A stretch of DNA of 64,000 nucleotides from Roseivivax isoporae LMG 25204 (GTDB lineage: Bacteria; Pseudomonadota; Alphaproteobacteria; Rhodobacterales; Rhodobacteraceae), in NCBI RefSeq assembly GCF_000521865.1, contig NZ_JAME01000023.1:21606-85605 (forward strand), given 5' to 3'. Positions 35,108 to 43,141 of this stretch are shown piece by piece. Below the pieces are notes generated by a model, which was not told the origin of the DNA, ran no database searches, and saw only the letters and a list, made by a program, of their open reading frames with translations. A program made the position numbers and the translations under genes. Within the stretch, counting starts at the first letter, position 1; each line of letters starts with the position of its first letter.

Positions 35108-37309
35108 ATGCACAACAACCGCCCCGATGACATGCCCGCGCTCCTGCACGCGCCCGCCCAGGACGTGGCCGTGCGCGAGAAGCTCGAGGGCGGCAAGCGC
35201 TTCGTCATGCACACGGAATATTCCGCGGCGGGCGACCAGCCGGCGGCGATCGCCGAGCTGAGCGCGGCGGTCAAGGCGGGCGAGCGCAACCAGGTGCTGC
35301 TCGGGGCGACCGGCACCGGCAAGACCTTCACCATGGCCAAGGTGATCGAGGAGACCCAGCGCCCCGCGATCATCCTCGCGCCCAACAAGACGCTCGCGGC
35401 CCAGCTCTACGGCGAGTTCAAGCAGTTCTTCCCCGAGAACGCGGTCGAGTACTTTGTCAGCTACTACGACTACTACCAGCCCGAGGCCTACGTGCCGCGG
35501 TCGGACACGTATATCGAGAAGGAAAGCCAGATCAACGAGCAGATCGACCGCATGCGCCACTCGGCGACGCGGGCGCTGCTCGAACGCGACGACGTGGTGA
35601 TCGTCGCCTCGGTCTCGTGCATCTACGGCATCGGTTCGGTCGAGACCTACGGCGCGATGACGCTCGACCTCTTCACGGGGCGCGAATACGACCAGCGGCA
35701 GGTCATGGCGGACCTCGTGGCGCAGCAGTACAAGCGCAACGACCAGGCGTTCCAGCGCGGGTCGTTCCGGGTGCGGGGCGACGTGCTCGAGGTCTGGCCC
35801 GCGCACCTCGAGGACCGCGCTTGGCGCTTCTCGTTCTTCGGCGAGGAGCTCGAGGCGATCACCGAGTTCGATCCGCTGACCGGGCAGAAGACCGGCAGCT
35901 TCGAGCGCATCCGCGTCTATGCCAACTCGCACTACGTCACCCCGCGCCCGACGCTCAAGCAGGCGGTGGTGCACATCAAGAAGGAGCTGCGCCAGCGGCT
36001 CGACCAGCTGGTGAACGAGGGCAAGCTGCTCGAGGCGCAGCGGCTCGAGCAGCGCACCAATTTCGACATCGAGATGCTCGAGGCCACGGGCACCTGCAAC
36101 GGGATCGAGAACTATTCGCGCTACCTGACGGGCCGTGCCCCGGGCGAGCCGCCGCCGACCCTGTTCGAGTTCATCCCCGACAACGCCATCGTCTTCGCCG
36201 ACGAGAGCCACGTCAGCGTGCCGCAGATCGGCGGCATGTACCGCGGCGACTACCGGCGCAAGTTCACGCTGGCCGAGCACGGCTTCCGCCTGCCGTCCTG
36301 CATGGACAACCGCCCGCTCAAGTTCGAGGAATGGGACGCCATGCGCCCGCAATCGATCTTCGTCTCGGCGACGCCCTCGAACTGGGAGATCGAGCAGGCT
36401 GGCGGCGTCTTCGTTGAACAGGTGATCCGCCCCACGGGCCTCGTGGACCCGCAGGTCGAGATCCGGCCCGTGGAGATGCAGGTGGACGACCTGCTGGACG
36501 AGATCCGCAAGGTCAGCCAGGCGGGCTTCCGCACGCTCTGCACGGTGCTGACGAAACGCATGGCCGAGGACCTGACCGAGTACCTGCACGAGCAGGGCGT
36601 GCGTGTGCGCTACATGCATTCCGACATCGACACGATCGAGCGGATCGAGATCCTGCGCGACCTGCGGCTCGGCGCCTTCGACTGCCTCGTGGGCATCAAC
36701 CTCTTGCGCGAGGGGCTCGACATCCCGGAATGCGGGCTCGTGGCGATCCTCGACGCCGACAAGGAAGGGTTCCTGCGGTCGGAAACCTCGCTGATCCAGA
36801 CGATCGGCCGCGCCGCGCGGAACTCCGAGGGCCGGGTCATCATGTACGCCGACCGCATGACCGGCTCGATGGAGCGCGCCATCGGCGAGACCAACCGCCG
36901 CCGGGAAAAGCAGATCGCCTACAACGTGGAACACGGCATCACGCCCGCGACCATCAAGAAGAACGTCGACGACATCCTTGCCGGCCTCTACCAGGGCGAC
37001 GTGGACATGAACCGCGTCACCGCCAAAATCGACGACAAGCGCGCCGGGTCGAACATGCAGGCGGTGCTCGAGGGGCTGCGCGAGGACATGCGCAAGGCCG
37101 CCGAGAACCTCGAGTTCGAGGAGGCCGCGCGCCTGCGGGACGAGGTCAAGCGGCTCGAGGCGGTCGATCTCGCCGTGGCCGACGACCCGCTGGCACGCCA
37201 GCAGGCTGTCGACCGGGCGTCCGAGGAGGCGACCAAGCGCTCGGGCCGCTCGACCGCCGGCCGTCCGGGCCAGCGGGGCGGCAACGTTCAGCGCCGCAAG
37301 AAGCACTGA
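35108..37309 (+). CDS. uvrB: Excinuclease ABC subunit B
   Basis: The 733-residue nucleotide-excision-repair helicase has Walker A GATGTGKT (66-73) and the beta-hairpin segment [13 protein letters not shown] (about 118-130) that inserts into damaged DNA. It also has the DEXX-type box [11 protein letters not shown], the helicase motif [14 protein letters not shown], and a C-terminal UVR motif ([18 protein letters not shown]) that binds UvrC. The N-terminal extension before [11 protein letters not shown] is short. Start ATG 35108 follows GGAGA. No clear LexA box was seen upstream. Confidence 0.97.
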   Translation: MHNNRPDDMPALLHAPAQDVAVREKLEGGKRFVMHTEYSAAGDQPAAIAELSAAVKAGERNQVLLGATGTGKTFTMAKVIEETQRPAIILAPNKTLAAQLYGEFKQFFPENAVEYFVSYYDYYQPEAYVPRSDTYIEKESQINEQIDRMRHSATRALLERDDVVIVASVSCIYGIGSVETYGAMTLDLFTGREYDQRQVMADLVAQQYKRNDQAFQRGSFRVRGDVLEVWPAHLEDRAWRFSFFGEELEAITEFDPLTGQKTGSFERIRVYANSHYVTPRPTLKQAVVHIKKELRQRLDQLVNEGKLLEAQRLEQRTNFDIEMLEATGTCNGIENYSRYLTGRAPGEPPPTLFEFIPDNAIVFADESHVSVPQIGGMYRGDYRRKFTLAEHGFRLPSCMDNRPLKFEEWDAMRPQSIFVSATPSNWEIEQAGGVFVEQVIRPTGLVDPQVEIRPVEMQVDDLLDEIRKVSQAGFRTLCTVLTKRMAEDLTEYLHEQGVRVRYMHSDIDTIERIEILRDLRLGAFDCLVGINLLREGLDIPECGLVAILDADKEGFLRSETSLIQTIGRAARNSEGRVIMYADRMTGSMERAIGETNRRREKQIAYNVEHGITPATIKKNVDDILAGLYQGDVDMNRVTAKIDDKRAGSNMQAVLEGLREDMRKAAENLEFEEAARLRDEVKRLEAVDLAVADDPLARQQAVDRASEEATKRSGRSTAGRPGQRGGNVQRRKKH

Positions 37310-37326
37310 GGGTCGGGACGGGCAGG

Positions 37327-37350
37327 GCGTTCCGCGGGGCCGCGGAACGC
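37327..37350 (+). terminator. Perfect hairpin after uvrB
   Basis: GCGTTCCGCG (37327-37336) and CGCGGAACGC (37341-37350) form a perfect 10-base stem with a GGGC loop, 17 bases past the uvrB stop. There is no T-run. The right arm overlaps the promoter-like GGAAC at 37344, so termination and initiation signals may be interleaved. Confidence 0.5.
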
Positions 37351-37368
37351 GTTGCGCCGGAACGCGTT
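37344..37368 (+). promoter_or_regulatory. EcfG-type general stress promoter candidate for the PLDc_N gene
   Basis: GGAAC (37344-37348), 16 bases, then CGTT (37365-37368) matches the consensus recalled for alphaproteobacterial EcfG sigma factors. The start codon of a small stress-type membrane protein is 33 bases downstream and GGAG is well spaced at 37391. A 10-base direct repeat, GGAACGCGTT, at 37344 and 37359 generates the pattern. Function is inferred from sequence alone. Confidence 0.5.
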
Positions 37369-37400
37369 CGGTTCACAGATCCCTGAACTCGGAGCCCTCC

Positions 37401-37586
37401 ATGGAATACGGACTTTTCGGACTTATCGTCCTCATCCTCGACATCTACGCGATCTACCAGATCCTGACCTCCGGCGCCTCGACGCTGGCCAAGGTGCTCT
37501 GGACGCTCGCGATCCTGATCCTGCCGATCCTCGGCTTCATCGTGTGGCTGCTGGCGGGACCGCGCGGACGCTCTGTCCGCGCCTGA
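37401..37586 (+). CDS. PLDc_N-domain small membrane protein
   Basis: The 61-residue protein has two hydrophobic helices (about 5-25 and 31-52) separated by a short loop SGASTLAKVLW, ending in a basic tail GPRGRSVRA. The pattern PILGFIVWLLAGPRG is characteristic of the phospholipase-D N-terminal (PLDc_N) family of small membrane proteins. These are often stress-induced, and the molecular role is unknown. The start ATG 37401 has GGAG six bases upstream. An EcfG-like promoter lies just ahead. Confidence 0.85.
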   Translation: MEYGLFGLIVLILDIYAIYQILTSGASTLAKVLWTLAILILPILGFIVWLLAGPRGRSVRA

Positions 37587-37650
37587 CCCAAGGCACCCGA
37601 ACGACCGGCGCGGCCGCTCCCCCCGGGGGGCGGCCGCGTGCCGTTCCGGC

Positions 37651-38058
37651 CTAGCGCACCACGTGGACGGAGCAGGGCGCGTGGCGCACCACCCGGCCGG
37701 CGGTCGAGCCCAGGAACCAGTCCTGCAGTCCCGGCCTGTGCGAGCGGATGACCACGAGGTCGAAGCCGTGCGCGCGCACGGTCTCGACGATGGTGGCAGC
37801 GGGCGATCCGGTGACTGCGCGGACCCTGACATCCGGCATGTCGCGGAACGCCTCGGTCAGCTTGTCCCGCATGTCGGCGCAGGAGCGTTCGTAAACCTCG
37901 AGCGGCACCTCGGCCGCGACGTAGAGCGGGATCACCTCGAGCACGGACAGGGCGTGGATCTCGGCCCCCTCGGCGGCCAGCGCGCGGGCCACGGCCATCG
38001 AGTCCGCGATGGCCTCGACATGGTCGGGCGCGACGGGGATCAGGATCTTGCGATGCAT
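37651..38058 (-). CDS. Universal stress protein (UspA family)
   Basis: The 135-residue cytoplasmic protein begins RKILIPVAPDHVEAIADSM and ends LVVIRSHRPGLQDWFLGSTAGRVVRHAPCSVHVVR, the last part matching the ATP-binding C-terminus G-S-T-A-x-V-x-x-H-A-P-C-S-V. An alternative ATG lies at 38067 (three more residues). It is a single gene with an FNR-like box upstream. UspA proteins support survival under starvation and low oxygen. Confidence 0.9.
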   Translation of the reverse strand: MHRKILIPVAPDHVEAIADSMAVARALAAEGAEIHALSVLEVIPLYVAAEVPLEVYERSCADMRDKLTEAFRDMPDVRVRAVTGSPAATIVETVRAHGFDLVVIRSHRPGLQDWFLGSTAGRVVRHAPCSVHVVR

Positions 38059-38114
38059 GTGCGGCACCTCCTTCGTGGGTGCCGCGACCTTGGCAGCGCC
38101 GCGGGCGGCGCGCC

Positions 38115-38128
38115 TTGATCCATGTCAT
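38115..38128 (-). promoter_or_regulatory. FNR/CRP-type box upstream of the Usp gene
   Basis: TTGATCCATGTCAT (38115-38128) matches the FNR-family TTGAT-N4-ATCAA pattern at 8 of 10 defined positions. It is centred about 63 bases before the Usp start, a spacing compatible with an activating site near -41. Usp genes in Rhodobacteraceae are often under FnrL-type oxygen control (recalled), so low-oxygen induction is likely. Confidence 0.5.
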
Positions 38129-38142
38129 GCGGCCCGCGGACC

Positions 38143-38433
38143 TCAGCCGCAGCGCAGTTGCAGGATCGTGCCGTCCGCGTCGGTCTCGATGTTCAGCCGC
38201 TCAGGATTGTAGTCCATCGTCGCCATGCTGTCGGGCCCAAGGACGCGGATGTTGCGGTCGGCGGGCAGGGTGACCGCGGCGATGTTCGCGCCGACGAGCG
38301 CGGCGTAGTCATTCGCGCCGCAGGCATCGGTGTCCGCGGGCTGCGCGTCGGGCGTGCAGGCGGCAAGGACCAGCGCCGCGGCGGCGCCGAGCGCCAGCGC
38401 CGGGATCGGGAGGCGGGGACGGGACTGGGACAT
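38143..38433 (-). CDS. Peptidase-inhibitor I78-like small lipoprotein
   Basis: The 96-residue protein has a lipoprotein signal ending in VLAAC (Cys at about 26). The mature part has the I78-inhibitor pattern: DACGANDYAALVGANIAAV, LPADRNIRVLGPDSMATMDYNPERLNI (positions about 59-85) and the final ILQLRCG with a second Cys. I78 proteins are small Gram-negative proteins related to elastase inhibitors. The target protease here is unknown. It is divergent from a second small lipoprotein gene. Confidence 0.8.
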   Translation of the reverse strand: MSQSRPRLPIPALALGAAAALVLAACTPDAQPADTDACGANDYAALVGANIAAVTLPADRNIRVLGPDSMATMDYNPERLNIETDADGTILQLRCG

Positions 38434-38546
38434 GAGCGGACCTTTCGTTCTCATCACAACAGCTTGCGGCCGCCGTGGCGCTGCCGCAAGGGCGTCGACG
38501 GGACCGTCGGCGGTGCTATGCTGACGGCAATTCGAGGAGACCCGCC

Positions 38547-38969
38547 ATGCCCGTTCCCCCGCCGCTCCGGTTGATGCCCGCGCTGGCGCTCTGCGCGCTC
38601 GCGGCCTGCGCCACCCCGGTCGAGCGCTGCGTGTCGCAGGCGACGGAAAGCCTGCGCGCCGCCGAGGGCGAACTGAAGGAGCTCGAGGCGACGCTCGCGC
38701 GCGGCTATGCCGTCGAGACCGAGATCCGCACCTACCCGGTCTTCGTGACCTGCGGCGGCTACCGCACCGGCGTCGCGCCCTATCCGTGCGTGCGCGACCG
38801 CGTGGTGCGCTCGCCCAAGCGCGTGCCCGTCGACCTGGCCGAGGTGCGCCGCCGCGCGAGCGACATCCGCGAGCGCCTGCCGGCGCTGCAGGCTTCGGCC
38901 GATCAGGGCGCCGCGCAGTGCCGCGCCGCCTATGCCGCGGCCGCCGGGGCGGCCCCCGCCACCCCTTGA
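38547..38969 (+). CDS. Small lipoprotein of unknown function
   Basis: The 140-residue protein starts at ATG 38547 after GAGGAG. It has a lipoprotein signal with lipobox LAAC (LALCALAACATP). The mature part is helical and charged (SLRAAEGELKELEATLARGY). It also has a Cys-bearing middle (YPVFVTCGGYRTGVAPYPCV) and an Ala-rich tail. I do not recognise the family. The gene ends 36 bases before the tRNA. The gap to the divergent I78 gene holds a hairpin, CTTGCGGC (38463) with GCCGCAAG (38483). Confidence 0.75.
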   Translation: MPVPPPLRLMPALALCALAACATPVERCVSQATESLRAAEGELKELEATLARGYAVETEIRTYPVFVTCGGYRTGVAPYPCVRDRVVRSPKRVPVDLAEVRRRASDIRERLPALQASADQGAAQCRAAYAAAAGAAPATP

Positions 38970-39005
38970 CAGGTGCCGGAACTTGGCGTTTCAAATCGCG
39001 CGTGA

Positions 39006-39081
<76 letters not shown>

Positions 39082-39112
39082 TGATCCGCACATTCCCGCG
39101 TCACCCGTCCGG

Positions 39113-41149
39113 TCACAGCGCCTTGCAGAGCCGCAGCGCGTCGTAGATCGCCGCGTGGGTGTTGCGCGCCGCCACCGCGTCGCCGATGCGGAACAGCCGG
39201 TAGGTGCCGTCGGGGTTGCGCACGACCTCCTGCGGCCGTCCGGCGATCAGCGCATCGTAATCGACCTCGCCGAGATTGGACGATCCGTCGCGCAGCTCGA
39301 AATAGACGTCGTCGAGGGGCCGCGTGCCGTGGTTGACCACCACCTGGTCGACGCGGCGCTCGCGGGTGACCCCGCCATAGTCGCTGCCGAGCGTGGCGCA
39401 AAGCACGTTGCCCTCCCGGCGCACCGCCTCGAGCGTCCAGGTCACGGTGAAGGTCACGTCGCGCTTCTGCAGCTCGCGCATGGCCGGGGTCAGCGACATC
39501 GCCATCACCTCGGACGCGACGGTGCGGTCGCGGGTCACGATCTCGACCCGGGCGCCGGTCGCGGCGATCTTCTCGGCGGCCTGCAGGCCGGCATAGTCGC
39601 CCGCGTCGTCGTAGATCAGCACCGTCTCGCCCGGCGCGGCGTCGCCCGACAGGATGTCCCAGGCGGAGACGACCAGTCCGTTGCCCTCGGCCAGGACGTC
39701 GGTGTGGGGCAGGCCGCCCGTGGCGATGATCACCACGTCGGGGGCGTCGGCCCGCACCGTCTGCGCGTCGGCAAAGCTGTTGAAGCGGAAGCCGACGCCG
39801 CGCCGCGTGCATTCCGCGAACCGCCACTGGACCAGCTGCATCATCTCGGCCCGGCGCGGGGTCTGCGCCGTCAGCCGCACCTGGCCGCCCGGGTCGTTCG
39901 CGGCCTCGTGCACGATCACCGCGTGCCCGCGCTCGGCCGCGACGCGCGCGGCCTCGAGACCCGCGGGACCCGCGCCCACGATCACCACGCGGCGCCGCGC
40001 CTCGGCCTGCGGCACCACGTGCGGCTGTTCCAGTTCGCGCCCCGTCGCCGGGTTGTGCAGGCAGAGCGCCATGCCTCCCTGGTAGATGCGGTCGAGGCAG
40101 TAGTTCGCGCCCACGCACGGACGGATGCGGTCCTCCTCGCCGCGCAGGATCTTGGCCACGATGTGGGGGTCGGCCATGTGCGCGCGGGTCATGCCCACCA
40201 TGTCGAGCTTGCCGCTGGCGATCGCGTGCCGCGCGGTCGCCACGTCCTGGATCTTGGCCGCGTGGAAGGTCGGGAACTGCGTCGCCGCGCGGATCTCGCC
40301 CGCGAAGTCGAGATGCGGGTTCGACCGCATGCCCTGCACCGGGATCACGTCGGTCAGGCCCGCATCGGTGTCGATGTGCCCGCGGATGACGTTCAGGAAG
40401 TCGACGAGTCCGCTGGCCTTCAGGCGCTGCGAGATCTCGATGCCTTCGGCCTTGGTGATGCCGCCGGCCAGGTCCTCGTCCGCGACGTAGCGGATGCCCA
40501 CGAGGAAGTCGTCGCCGACCCGCGCGCGGACCGCGTGCAGCACTTCCATCGACAGCCGCATGCGGTTCTCGAGACTGCCGCCATAGGCCCCGTCGAGGTC
40601 GTTCGTCACGGGCGACCAGAACTGGTCGAGGAGGTGCCCGTAGGCCTGCAGCTCGATCCCGTCGAGCCCTGCCTCCTTCATCCGCTCGGCGGCGTCGGCA
40701 TAGTCCGCGACGATGCGGGCGATGTCCCAGTCCTCGGCCTTCTTCGGGAATGCCTTGTGCGAGGCCTCGCGCTCGTGGCTCGCCGACACCACGGGCAGCC
40801 AGTCCGCCTTGTCCCAGCGCGTGCGCCGCCCGAGATGCGTGAGCTGGATCATCACCGCGCAGTCGTGGTCGTGGCACTCGTCGGACAGCTTGCGCATCCA
40901 GCCCACCACCTCGTCCTTCCAGGCGAGGATGTTGTTGAAGACCGGCGGACTGTCCCGCGACACCGATGCCGATCCCGCGGTCATGGTCAGCGCGACGCCC
41001 GCCCGCGCGCGCTCGGCATGGTAGGCGCGGTAGCGGTCCTTGGGCATCCCGTCCTCGGGATAGGCCGGCTCGTGGCTGGTGATCATCAGCCGGTTCTTCA
41101 GCCGCAGGTGCTTCAGATCGTAGGGCTGCAACAGGGGATCGGCGGACAT
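39113..41149 (-). CDS. NADH:flavin oxidoreductase, N-methyl amine/betaine demethylase-like
   Basis: The 678-residue protein has an N-terminal Old-Yellow-Enzyme FMN barrel (about 1-340, with ELQAYGHLLDQFWSP and DGAYGGSLENRMRL). An iron-sulfur segment follows, then a C-terminal FAD/NAD domain (RVVIVGAGPAGLEAARVA, about 392). The layout is that of trimethylamine dehydrogenase, dimethylglycine demethylase DgcA and N-methylproline demethylase. The cluster motif reads C345-VG-A348-NY-C351 ... C363, so the second of the four usual Cys ligands is Ala. A demethylation role on a methylated amine or betaine is inferred. It is divergent from a TetR regulator. Confidence 0.85.
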   Translation of the reverse strand: MSADPLLQPYDLKHLRLKNRLMITSHEPAYPEDGMPKDRYRAYHAERARAGVALTMTAGSASVSRDSPPVFNNILAWKDEVVGWMRKLSDECHDHDCAVMIQLTHLGRRTRWDKADWLPVVSASHEREASHKAFPKKAEDWDIARIVADYADAAERMKEAGLDGIELQAYGHLLDQFWSPVTNDLDGAYGGSLENRMRLSMEVLHAVRARVGDDFLVGIRYVADEDLAGGITKAEGIEISQRLKASGLVDFLNVIRGHIDTDAGLTDVIPVQGMRSNPHLDFAGEIRAATQFPTFHAAKIQDVATARHAIASGKLDMVGMTRAHMADPHIVAKILRGEEDRIRPCVGANYCLDRIYQGGMALCLHNPATGRELEQPHVVPQAEARRRVVIVGAGPAGLEAARVAAERGHAVIVHEAANDPGGQVRLTAQTPRRAEMMQLVQWRFAECTRRGVGFRFNSFADAQTVRADAPDVVIIATGGLPHTDVLAEGNGLVVSAWDILSGDAAPGETVLIYDDAGDYAGLQAAEKIAATGARVEIVTRDRTVASEVMAMSLTPAMRELQKRDVTFTVTWTLEAVRREGNVLCATLGSDYGGVTRERRVDQVVVNHGTRPLDDVYFELRDGSSNLGEVDYDALIAGRPQEVVRNPDGTYRLFRIGDAVAARNTHAAIYDALRLCKAL

Positions 41150-41192
41150 GTCGGGCCTCCACGGGATGTGCGGGGCAGGGATGATGGAAATG

Positions 41193-41206
41193 TTCACATA
41201 TGTCAA
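41193..41206. promoter_or_regulatory. Candidate TetR operator in divergent control region
   Basis: TTCACATATGTCAA is a near-palindrome centred on CATATG (12 of 14 positions symmetric). It lies in the 119-base gap between the oxidoreductase and TetR genes. On the reverse strand it contains TTGACA, a -35-like hexamer toward the oxidoreductase gene. A TACAAT (41224-41229) resembles a -10 element toward the TetR gene. Confidence 0.45.
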
Positions 41207-41268
41207 GTTCGACGTCACCTGCGTACAATCCTGTTGTGGCGGGGGCCTGGCGCGCCTATGGTCGCGCC

Positions 41269-41916
41269 ATGCAGAGCGCAGGGGACAGTGCGCCGGACAA
41301 GGCGTCGGGATGGCGGGGATCGCGCGAGATGTGGCTCGACGCGGCCAAGCGCGCCTTTCTCGAGGCGGGGCTCGACGCGGTGAAGATCCAGCCGCTGGCA
41401 AGCCGGCTGAACATCTCGCGCACGAGCTTCTACTGGTTCTTCAAGGACCGGAACGCGCTTCTCGACGCGCTGCTCGAACACTGGGACGCCAAGAACACCG
41501 GCGCGTTCGAGACCGCCTGCGCGGCCTATGCCGAAACCATCGCCGAGGCGATCCTCAACCTGATCGTGGTCTTCCACGACGAGGCGGAGTTCGAGCCGCA
41601 GTTCGATTTCGCGGTGCGCGGCTGGGCGCACCAGTCCGACGCGGTGATGGCGCGGGTGAATGCCGCGGACGACCGCAGGCTCGCGGCGATCCGGGCGATG
41701 TTCGAGCGGTTCGGATACGGTGCCGAGGACGCGGACGTGCGCGCGCGCACGGTCTACCTCGTCCAGATCGGCTACATCTCGATGCAGGTGCGCGAGGACC
41801 GCGCGGCGCGCATGGCGCGCGTGCCGTCCTACGTGCGCATCTACTGCGGGACCGCGCCGGCCCCGAACGAGCTGGCGCGGTTCCATGCGCGGCTGGGCTT
41901 CGACCCCGCCGCGTGA
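41269..41916 (+). CDS. TetR-family transcriptional regulator
   Basis: The 215-residue regulator starts at ATG 41269. Its N-terminal helix-turn-helix includes WLDAAKRAFLEAGLDAVKI then LASRLNISRTSFYWFFKDRNALLDAL (about residues 45-70). The C-terminal ligand domain is helical, with YVRIYCGTAPAPNELARFHARLG at the end. It is divergent from the NADH:flavin oxidoreductase gene, which it probably represses until the amine substrate appears. It converges on the ABM-domain gene with only six bases between stops. Confidence 0.88.
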   Translation: MQSAGDSAPDKASGWRGSREMWLDAAKRAFLEAGLDAVKIQPLASRLNISRTSFYWFFKDRNALLDALLEHWDAKNTGAFETACAAYAETIAEAILNLIVVFHDEAEFEPQFDFAVRGWAHQSDAVMARVNAADDRRLAAIRAMFERFGYGAEDADVRARTVYLVQIGYISMQVREDRAARMARVPSYVRIYCGTAPAPNELARFHARLGFDPAA

Positions 41917-41922
41917 GCGCGC

Positions 41923-42249
41923 TCAGGCCGGCTGGCCGGCGCCGATCTCCTGGATCGAAGTGAAGCCCTCGAAGCGCGGCGCGCCCTCGTAGAGCTTGCG
42001 CGTCTCGCCGGCCCCGGCATGGGCGGCGCGGAACTGCGCGCTGGTGGTCCAGGCGCGGAAATGCGCCTCGCTCTGCCAGATCGTGTGCGAGGCATAGAGG
42101 ATGCGCCCGTCCTCCTCGGGGCCCTTGAGCATGTGGAAGGACACGAAGCCGTCCATGTCCTTCAGGTGGCTCTCGCGCGAGAGCCAGAGGTCCTCGAATT
42201 CCGCGGCGTTCTCGAGCGGTACGGTGAAACGGTTCATGGCAAGGTACAT
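41923..42249 (-). CDS. Antibiotic biosynthesis monooxygenase (ABM)/IsdG-like protein, possible haem oxygenase
   Basis: The 108-residue protein starts at ATG 42249 behind GAGGAG. The ferredoxin-like ABM fold is recognisable from MYLAMNRFTVP, AAEFEDLWLSRESHLKDMDGF, SFHMLKGPEEDGRILYASHTIWQSEAHFRAWTTS and FRAAHAGAG. The central stretch (WLSRES, HTIW, FRAW) resembles IsdG/HmoB haem-degrading monooxygenases. It follows hmuSTUV in the same direction after 109 bases, so a role in opening imported haem is likely. Haem-ligand residues are not proven. Confidence 0.75.
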   Translation of the reverse strand: MYLAMNRFTVPLENAAEFEDLWLSRESHLKDMDGFVSFHMLKGPEEDGRILYASHTIWQSEAHFRAWTTSAQFRAAHAGAGETRKLYEGAPRFEGFTSIQEIGAGQPA

Positions 42250-42358
42250 GGATGGGTCTCCTCGATCGTTTGGTGCCGCCTGCGGTGCACCGGGTCCGGG
42301 GGGAAGGTAGGCCGCGCGCCCCGGGGACGAAACCCGGCAGGGCGGATGCGTGCCGATG

Positions 42359-43141
42359 TCAGGCAGAGGCCGCGTGCGGCAGGATGTAGGGCACGTCCTC
42401 GGGTGGCGGGGCGCTGACCCGCAGGGCGCAGCCATAGGCGCGGGACAGGATGGTGTCGGTCAGGACGGTGCGCGGCGTGCCGGTCGCGAGAAGCCGGCCC
42501 TCGGCCAGCACCGCCACCCGGTCGGCGAAGAGCGCGGTCAGGTTCAGGTCGTGCATCACCGCGATCACGCCGCCGCCCGCGCGGGCAAAGCGCCGGGCGA
42601 TCTCCATCACCTGGAGCTGGTGCGCGATGTCGAGGCTCGACACCGGTTCGTCGAGCAGCAGCCAGCGCGGCCGGCCCTCCTCCACCGGCGCCCAGACCTG
42701 CGCGAGCACGCGCGCCAGCATGACGCGCTGCGCTTCGCCGCCCGACAGGTCCTGGAAGGTGCGGTCGGCATGGTGCGCGAGCCCCACGCGCGCGAGCGCC
42801 TGCAACGGCACGTCCGGACGGTCTCCGGCGGTCCCGGCCTGCTGCCCGAGGCGCACGACCTCGAGGACGCGGAACGGAAAGGCGAGGCGCGAGGCCTGCG
42901 GCAGCACCGCGCGCTCGGCCGCGAGTTCCCACGGTTTCATGCCGGCGATGTCGCGGCCGTTCAGGCGCACGCGTCCCTCGTGGGGCAGCGTCGCCGTGAG
43001 CGCGCCGAGCAGCGTGGACTTGCCCGACCCGTTCGGGCCGACGATGGCGGTCACGTGCCCCGCCTCGGCCGCGAGGTCGACGCCCTGCAGGACCTCGCGG
43101 CCGCCGTAGCGCACGCGGATGGCTTCGGCGATCAGGCTCAT
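42359..43141 (-). CDS. hmuV: Haem ABC transporter ATP-binding protein
   Basis: The 260-residue ATPase has Walker A GPNGSGKST, signature LSGGEAQRVMLARVL, Walker B WLLLDEPVSSLD and switch His in VMHDLNL. HmuV-type features are LAAERAVLPQASRLAFPFRVLEVV and the long PVEEGRPRWLLL insertion. I chose the ATG at 43141, which overlaps the permease stop (ATGA); the longer frame adds 12 non-conserved residues. It powers haem import across the inner membrane. Confidence 0.92.
   Translation of the reverse strand: MSLIAEAIRVRYGGREVLQGVDLAAEAGHVTAIVGPNGSGKSTLLGALTATLPHEGRVRLNGRDIAGMKPWELAAERAVLPQASRLAFPFRVLEVVRLGQQAGTAGDRPDVPLQALARVGLAHHADRTFQDLSGGEAQRVMLARVLAQVWAPVEEGRPRWLLLDEPVSSLDIAHQLQVMEIARRFARAGGGVIAVMHDLNLTALFADRVAVLAEGRLLATGTPRTVLTDTILSRAYGCALRVSAPPPEDVPYILPHAASA

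Noticed and set aside
39082..39112. An integration site or island boundary at the tRNA-Ala gene
   Set aside because: No integrase, no repeated tRNA 3' end and no composition change were seen next to the tRNA.
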